DNA of 64,000 nt from Spirosoma taeanense. GTDB taxonomy: Bacteria > Bacteroidota > Bacteroidia > Cytophagales > Spirosomataceae. A program made the translations under genes and the position numbers. The notes beneath the pieces were generated by a model. That model was not told where the DNA came from. It did no database searches and was given only the letters and a program-made list of their open reading frames with translations. The stretch is from NCBI RefSeq assembly GCF_013127955.1, contig NZ_CP053435.1:4960001-5024000 (forward strand), in the 5' to 3' direction. Of this stretch, positions 58,909 to 64,000 are shown piece by piece. The stretch's first letter is position 1, and each line of letters opens with the position of its first letter.

Positions 58909-61900
58909 TTATTTATTCATACGCAGCAACTGCACAGCTTCGCCGTTACGTGCAACCGCTATTAGAAGCCCCCGTGCTGTCCGGACCGGACAAATATCGC
59001 GTACCTCTCCATTCAGCAGAAACCCAGTCGTAACTGGTGATAAGGCTGTGAATTGCCCGTTGCCATCATTACGAAGCACCAGCCCGTATCCTGCATCGTA
59101 ACGACCCTGATAAGTATTCGCCCCGTAAAAATTGCCTCCACCCAGTACGTCGAGGTCGCCATCGTGATCAATGTCCATCGGGTAAAGCGCGAACAGTTTG
59201 CTTACCTGCGCCAGCATGGGCAGTTCTTTCACGACAAACTTCCCGCCCTGATTTTCGAGGTAAATCGAAGCGAACTGGTTAACCGTAAACTCTTCGGAGT
59301 TTTCCAGTTCGTCCGTTTTCAGGATCTCATCCAATGGCTTGCCGGCAAAGGAGGTGTAGTCCGTAAAGCGCTTGTTAATGATGCCGGGCATTTGCTTACC
59401 CAGTTCATCTTTAAAAGCCAGCGGAAACCAGTCTTTACCCCGGTTATACGCGATGATCTGCTCAACGTTCTGGTTATTGTCGATATCCTTTACCCACATC
59501 CGAAGCTGCGAATCGGGCGATTTGCGCAGTTTTGTATTCGTACCCAGGTTGGCCGCCATCAGGTCCAGGTCGCCATCCCGGTCGAAATCGGCGGCTATAA
59601 TCCGTTGGTAGAAGCCGCTGAGTGGTGTATCATCGGCGGTAATAGGTTTTACTTCCGTAAACCGACCTTTATCGTTAGCGAAAATGCGCACCGGCATCCA
59701 GTCGCCCACCAGAATCAGATCGGTATCCTTATCGCCGTCATAATCTGCCCAGATAGCATCCGTAATCATACCTGCTTTTCGAAGTCCGGTTGCCAGTTTA
59801 TCCGTCTGATCGGTAAAGTGTCCTTTGCCATCGTTCATCAGCAGGTAAGAGTTAGGTGATTTACCGTACGCAAACCCAACGACGCGCCCGCCAACAAACA
59901 AATCGAGGTCGCCATCGCCGTCAATATCCTGCGGCCGAACACAGCTTTTGTTGTCGTACATCGGCGGTAAGGCGTTGAGCGAACGGGTGAAATTCCCTTT
60001 ACCATCATTCAGGTACAGGCGATCAAACTGTTCCATCATTTTATCGTAAAATTCATTCCCTCCCGTTACGACATAAAGGTCCAGGTCTTTATCGCCATCG
60101 GCATCGAAGAACCGGGCGTCCACGTCTTCGTAGGTCGAATCGTTGACAAACGCAGGCTGAACGGTTGGTTTAAAACGGCCATCGGACTGCTGCGTTACCA
60201 ACCTTCCCGGCTGCCATTTTGCCCCGCCCAGGTACATATCCTCCAAACCATCGCCGTTTACATCGCCCACTGCCAGAGGCGGCCCTTCAGTCGAGACCTG
60301 GAACGGCATGAGCGGCTCGCGGACAAAATCATAGAACCGTTTGTTTTCCAGATGCCGGTACGGTATCGAATCTGCCATCGTTACGTCGGTAAACAAAGGC
60401 TGTGAGGCTGGGGCGGTGTACTGGTAATTGGCTGCGCTGAGCCGGGCATCAGTTTGCCGAAGGGTAAGCAACTGGCCGGTTTTGACGTTTGTCCGCACCT
60501 CCATCTGTTGATTGGGCCAGATAACGATCAGCGAATCCACCACCGACCGTTTACCCAGTCCGAACAGCAGTTCCGGCGCTACCGACGATTCAAACCCGCG
60601 GGTCGGCATCAGTTGCTGCACCTGAAGCGAATCCTTGTACTTCAGAATCACCTTTGCCCCTACCCCAAACGTATTGGGCGCAACGCCCTTCAGCCGAATG
60701 CTTAGGTGTTTATTATCAGGGAAAAACTCATTGGCGTGATTACGATACAGACCGGCCGGATCATCGATGTTATTCGTTACCAGGTCGAGGTCACCATCGT
60801 TATCGAGGTCGGCATAGATGGCGCCATTTGAAAACGATGGCGTCTCAAAACCCCAGGCTTCGGACTTGTCTTCAAACCGCAGACTGGACGTTCCCCGGTA
60901 CAGATAGTTGTGCACCTTACCCGCAGGCATCAGCTTTATGGCTCGCTCGTCGAGTGCCGCCGACGTTTCCATAGCGTAACGTAACGAATCGTCGGATGCA
61001 AACTTGACGTAATCGAGATTATTAGGCCGGTGTACTATCCCGTTGGATATGAACAGGTCTTTTACTCCATCGTTATCGTAGTCAGCCAGCAGGGGCGACC
61101 AGCTCCAGTCGGTTGCGGCAACGCCCGCCATCGCACCGACATCCATGAATTTTTTCCCGGACAGACTGAGCTGTAAACAGTTCCGGCTGTACTGATTCAT
61201 GTAGCCGTAAGCCAGCTTGTACTGGTAAATGTCGAGCGGGTCCTCACCCAGCGACGATTTTTCGACAGCTTCGTCTTCCGGATACATGTCGAGCGTAACC
61301 ACGTCGGCAAAACCATCGTTGTTTACGTCGGCGACATCGTTACCCATTGAAAATCGGCTGGTATGCTGGAAAGCCTTCCTGACACTCTCCGTAAAGGTGC
61401 CGTTCTGATTATTGACGTAATAGTAGTCGTCCTCGTGGAAATCGTTCGAGACATATAAATCCTCCCAGCCATCGTTGTTCAGATCGGCTACCGAAATTCC
61501 CAGCCCGTAGCCCATGGCGGCCCCGTAAATGCCCGCTTTTTCGCTTACGTTCAGGAACCGGGCAATTTTCCCGGCTGGTGCCTTGCCCGCTTTAGTAATG
61601 AGCTGGCTTTCATACAAATAATCGCCCGATTCATTGTTGCGGAGATTACGAGCCGTTACGCGGTCGTAACTGCGGGAAGTATGAACGGCATGGTTTAGCA
61701 GATAGCAGTCCAGATCACCATCGTGGTCGTAATCGAAGAAAGCGGCCTGCGTCGAAAAGCCCGTAAAGTCTAGGCCATAGTCGGCGGCTTTTTCGGTGAA
61801 TGTACCGTCGCCGTTATTGATATAAAGCTCGTTCGCTCCTTCCAGCCCCCGAAAGTTACCGACTGCACACACGTAAATATCCAGGAAACCGTCGCCATTT

Positions 61901-62262
61901 ACGTCGGCCATGGTCGAGCCGGTTTGCCAGTCCGAAAAACCTTCGACACCTGCTTTGGCGGTAATGTCCTCAAACTTAAAATTTCCCTTGTTCAGGTACA
62001 GCTTGTTTTTGCCCTGATTGGAAACAAAGTACAGATCCGTAAGTCCGTCGTTGTTGATGTCGCCCGCCGACACCCCCCCGCCATTGTAGAAATACAAATA
62101 ATCAAGGATGTTTAATTTTTCACTCGGTAGGAGGTGATTGATAAAGCCTACGCCCGTTTTGGTTGAATCGAGGACTTCAAACAGTTGTTTTTCGGATTTG
62201 AACGAGTTACAACCCGCCAGCACCAGTGTACAGGCGACTGCTAAAAAAACAATGCGTTTCAT
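58909..62262 (-). CDS. ASPIC/UnbV–FG-GAP (VCBS) repeat lipoprotein
   Basis: 1,117 residues from the ATG at 62262 (MKRIVFLAVACTLVLAGC), a lipoprotein signal; a further upstream ATG at 62304 would break this. FG-GAP/VCBS repeats with DxDxDG calcium loops (DVNGDGFLDIYV, DYDHDGDLDCYL, DIDGDGDLDLFVGG) fill residues about 60-480 and 670-1060. Between them lies an ASPIC/UnbV domain (about 540-620, ending VVDSLIVIWPNQQMEV). Such CRTAC1-like proteins are common in Bacteroidota next to SusC/D loci, with an unknown role at the cell surface. It follows a paralogue on the same strand by 38 bases. Confidence 0.9.
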   Translation of the reverse strand: MKRIVFLAVACTLVLAGCNSFKSEKQLFEVLDSTKTGVGFINHLLPSEKLNILDYLYFYNGGGVSAGDINNDGLTDLYFVSNQGKNKLYLNKGNFKFEDITAKAGVEGFSDWQTGSTMADVNGDGFLDIYVCAVGNFRGLEGANELYINNGDGTFTEKAADYGLDFTGFSTQAAFFDYDHDGDLDCYLLNHAVHTSRSYDRVTARNLRNNESGDYLYESQLITKAGKAPAGKIARFLNVSEKAGIYGAAMGYGLGISVADLNNDGWEDLYVSNDFHEDDYYYVNNQNGTFTESVRKAFQHTSRFSMGNDVADVNNDGFADVVTLDMYPEDEAVEKSSLGEDPLDIYQYKLAYGYMNQYSRNCLQLSLSGKKFMDVGAMAGVAATDWSWSPLLADYDNDGVKDLFISNGIVHRPNNLDYVKFASDDSLRYAMETSAALDERAIKLMPAGKVHNYLYRGTSSLRFEDKSEAWGFETPSFSNGAIYADLDNDGDLDLVTNNIDDPAGLYRNHANEFFPDNKHLSIRLKGVAPNTFGVGAKVILKYKDSLQVQQLMPTRGFESSVAPELLFGLGKRSVVDSLIVIWPNQQMEVRTNVKTGQLLTLRQTDARLSAANYQYTAPASQPLFTDVTMADSIPYRHLENKRFYDFVREPLMPFQVSTEGPPLAVGDVNGDGLEDMYLGGAKWQPGRLVTQQSDGRFKPTVQPAFVNDSTYEDVDARFFDADGDKDLDLYVVTGGNEFYDKMMEQFDRLYLNDGKGNFTRSLNALPPMYDNKSCVRPQDIDGDGDLDLFVGGRVVGFAYGKSPNSYLLMNDGKGHFTDQTDKLATGLRKAGMITDAIWADYDGDKDTDLILVGDWMPVRIFANDKGRFTEVKPITADDTPLSGFYQRIIAADFDRDGDLDLMAANLGTNTKLRKSPDSQLRMWVKDIDNNQNVEQIIAYNRGKDWFPLAFKDELGKQMPGIINKRFTDYTSFAGKPLDEILKTDELENSEEFTVNQFASIYLENQGGKFVVKELPMLAQVSKLFALYPMDIDHDGDLDVLGGGNFYGANTYQGRYDAGYGLVLRNDGNGQFTALSPVTTGFLLNGEVRDICPVRTARGLLIAVARNGEAVQLLRMNK

Positions 62263-62300
62263 GGATACGAAATGAATGACGGGGTATGAACAGGCGCTGT

Positions 62301-64000
62301 TCATTGTTCACTTTTCATTAAAAATACCTGCACCCGGTCGTTATTTTTGGCCAGGATAAATTGACCCTGCTTCAGACGGGCCATTCGCCGAACCTGTCCG
62401 CGCACAAAAAATCCGGACTGCGCTGGATTGATCGATGTATAGCGGATTGTACCATCACTGGCTTTTCCGGTATTGCGTAGTATGACCCCATAACTACCAT
62501 CATAACGACCAATTTCGGGTAATACGTCGAAGAAATTACCCGTCAGAGCAAGGTCGGTGCGTCCGTCGCGGTCGTAATCCACGAACGCCACGCCACAAAC
62601 CGGCGATAATTGAGCATCGGCTGGTAGCGGCTGAAAGGTCAGCTTACCCCGGCCATTATTAATTAGTAGCGCTGTTGCTCCTGTAAAGACTTGCCTTTTA
62701 GTAGCCAGCGCCAGTTCTTTCTCGTCGAAAATTTCATTTAGTTTCTTTCCGGCGTAGTCGCTGAATTTAACGTATTTCTTTTTGATTGAAGGCATCTGCT
62801 TCTGCAGATCAGCCTTCAGCACCATCGGGTACAACTCACCGGTTTCGTCCGCGCAGTTGATAATCTCCTCCATCGTGCCGTTCTGGTCGAAGTCACCAGT
62901 GTACAGCTCTGCGGGGGTAGTCTGCGTAGCCCGAATTCGGGAGTTCAGCCCCAGATTCCCCACAACCAGGTCCAGATCGCCATCGCCATCCGCGTCGCCC
63001 GCCCGAACGCAGTTCCACCAGCCGTTCGTTTTCAGGGCTTCGCCTTTCGCATCGGTAATAGCCAGGGCGGGGTTTTCCTCAAATCGGCCGCGTTTATTCT
63101 CAAACACCCGCACCGGCTCCCAATCGCCCACCGTAATCAGTTCGGGGTATTGGTCGCCATTGAGATCGGCCCAAGTTGCCGCCGTCACCATGCCTAATTG
63201 CTCAGCGTTGGGCAGCGACCGTTTGGTGTAGTTTTTAAAGTTGCCCGTTCCATCGTTAGTCAGCAGGTAACTGGCGGGCGATTTTCCGTACTGACCCGGC
63301 ACCAGCCGGGAGCCTACAAATAAATCCAGATCGCCGTCGTGGTCGAAATCAGCAGCCACCACGCACGAGCCGCTGGCTTTCAGGTTCGGCAGACTTCCGT
63401 CGGCCGAGCGGGTAAAGTTTCCCTTACCATCGTTCAGATACAACCGGTCGAGCAAATCATCCGATTCGGCTTCGTACTCGTTGCTGCCCGTCACGACGTA
63501 AAGATCAAGATCCTTGTCATTATCTGCATCGAACAGGATGGCGTCAACGGCCTCGGCAGTCGTGTCCTGCCGCATGGCAAGGGGCGTCTTATCAGTAAAT
63601 TTCCCACCCGCCTGCTGCATATACAGCCGCGCACCCTGTCCGCTGGCTCCGCCCAGATAAACATCGTCGAGACCGTCACCATTGACGTCGCCCGTAGCAA
63701 GCGCGGGTCCTTGTGTCGAGAGTTGAGATTTCAGGAGCGGATCACGGTTATAATCCACAAAGTTGCTTTCGCGGTGTACGAAAGTTAATCCAGAAGCTGC
63801 CGTATTATCCCGAAAAATCGGCTCGGTTTGTACAGACGGCTTCCAGACCTGGTTGGCGTCCCGCTGACGAAGCGTTAATAGCTGATTAGCTTTAGGCCGA
63901 CGGATGGTCTGCATCCGCTCCGGTTCCGTTCCCTGGCCGGGCCAGACAACCACGACCGAATCGATCCGGGGTAAATTACCCGATATAGTCTGGCCCAGGC
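62301..64000 (-). CDS. ASPIC/UnbV–FG-GAP repeat protein (N-terminal part outside window)
   Basis: The frame is open to the right edge; the earliest visible residues, LGQTISGNLPRIDSVVVVWPGQ, are the end of an ASPIC/UnbV domain, so the true start is well outside. The remaining ~565 residues hold FG-GAP repeats (DVNGDGLDDVYLGGASG, DNDKDLDLYVVTG, DFDHDGDLDLFVGS). It is a paralogue of the next gene, with the same domain order and similar C-terminal end (RVQVFLMK against AVQLLRMN). Confidence 0.9.
   Translation of the reverse strand, partial: LGQTISGNLPRIDSVVVVWPGQGTEPERMQTIRRPKANQLLTLRQRDANQVWKPSVQTEPIFRDNTAASGLTFVHRESNFVDYNRDPLLKSQLSTQGPALATGDVNGDGLDDVYLGGASGQGARLYMQQAGGKFTDKTPLAMRQDTTAEAVDAILFDADNDKDLDLYVVTGSNEYEAESDDLLDRLYLNDGKGNFTRSADGSLPNLKASGSCVVAADFDHDGDLDLFVGSRLVPGQYGKSPASYLLTNDGTGNFKNYTKRSLPNAEQLGMVTAATWADLNGDQYPELITVGDWEPVRVFENKRGRFEENPALAITDAKGEALKTNGWWNCVRAGDADGDGDLDLVVGNLGLNSRIRATQTTPAELYTGDFDQNGTMEEIINCADETGELYPMVLKADLQKQMPSIKKKYVKFSDYAGKKLNEIFDEKELALATKRQVFTGATALLINNGRGKLTFQPLPADAQLSPVCGVAFVDYDRDGRTDLALTGNFFDVLPEIGRYDGSYGVILRNTGKASDGTIRYTSINPAQSGFFVRGQVRRMARLKQGQFILAKNNDRVQVFLMKSEQ

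Noticed and set aside
59053..59859. Plus-strand open frame of 268 codons within the ASPIC/UnbV gene
   Set aside because: It is antisense to FG-GAP repeats, shows no recognisable motif and has no sensible neighbours.
1..64000. CRISPR arrays, rRNA genes, prophage or integrase with attachment sites
   Set aside because: No regularly spaced direct repeats, rRNA segments or integrase genes were seen; the tRNA-Gln 3' end is not repeated nearby.

Overview
The window looks like a chromosomal segment of a Bacteroidota bacterium, probably of the Spirosoma/Cytophagales type. Supporting signs are a SusD-like lipoprotein gene, a pectin-degrading gene block, a huge secreted protein with a type IX secretion sorting domain, ASPIC/UnbV–FG-GAP proteins, -7 promoter elements of the TAnnTTTG type, a cytochrome b558-type succinate dehydrogenase and a Bacteroidota-type (subtype iii) type VI secretion system. 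Genus is an inference from gene content only.

Layout. Positions 1-6.6 kb hold the end of a pectin utilisation locus on the + strand: SusD-like (partial), GH28 polygalacturonase, CE12-type acetylesterase, CE8 pectin methylesterase and GH43. A convergent alpha/beta hydrolase follows. Positions 8.1-13.5 kb encode one 1,803-residue secreted protein with 16 Ig-like repeats and a C-terminal sorting domain.

From 13.5 to 47.1 kb lies a large contractile-injection locus. Its leftmost part is a tightly coupled operon for a J-domain protein, a vWA protein, a PP2C phosphatase and a Ser/Thr kinase. Next are two divergent orphan genes in an AT-rich pocket; one shows a 2-oxoglutarate/Fe(II) dioxygenase-like motif set and the other ends in a PIP-box-like motif. 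The minus-strand core operon reads tssB, tssC, two tube genes (tssD/hcp), a double-OmpA anchor, a helix-hairpin-helix membrane protein, a 54-residue membrane protein and an AAA+ ATPase resembling those of extracellular contractile injection systems. A second minus-strand operon reads tssO, a tssO-like gene, a PKD protein, tssR and clpV. Then come tssG (+), an outer-membrane barrel protein, tssF and tssE (-), vgrG, a TPR protein and a toxin-less Rhs protein (+), and LytTR regulator, PAAR, tssN and tssK (-). TssJ/L/M/A are absent, as expected for subtype iii.

The right side is mostly housekeeping. There is an intact IS5-family element with a TTA target duplication, a relic of an IS3-family orfA, an MFS transporter, sdhCAB, fabD, tRNA-Gln(UUG), a TetR regulator, an outer-membrane-like protein, a vanadium-haloperoxidase/PAP2-like lipoprotein and two tandem ASPIC/UnbV proteins, the last running off the window.

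How it works together. The T6SS genes supply sheath (TssB/C), tube (TssD), baseplate (TssE/F/G/K), spike (VgrG/PAAR), recycling ATPase (ClpV) and trans-envelope parts (TssN/O/R and PKD protein). The most unusual parts are the extra OmpA–HHH–small TM–AAA+ sub-operon, the phosphorylation module at its edge, and the unassigned genes between them. The assignment of those parts to the T6SS is inferred from gene order, not shown.
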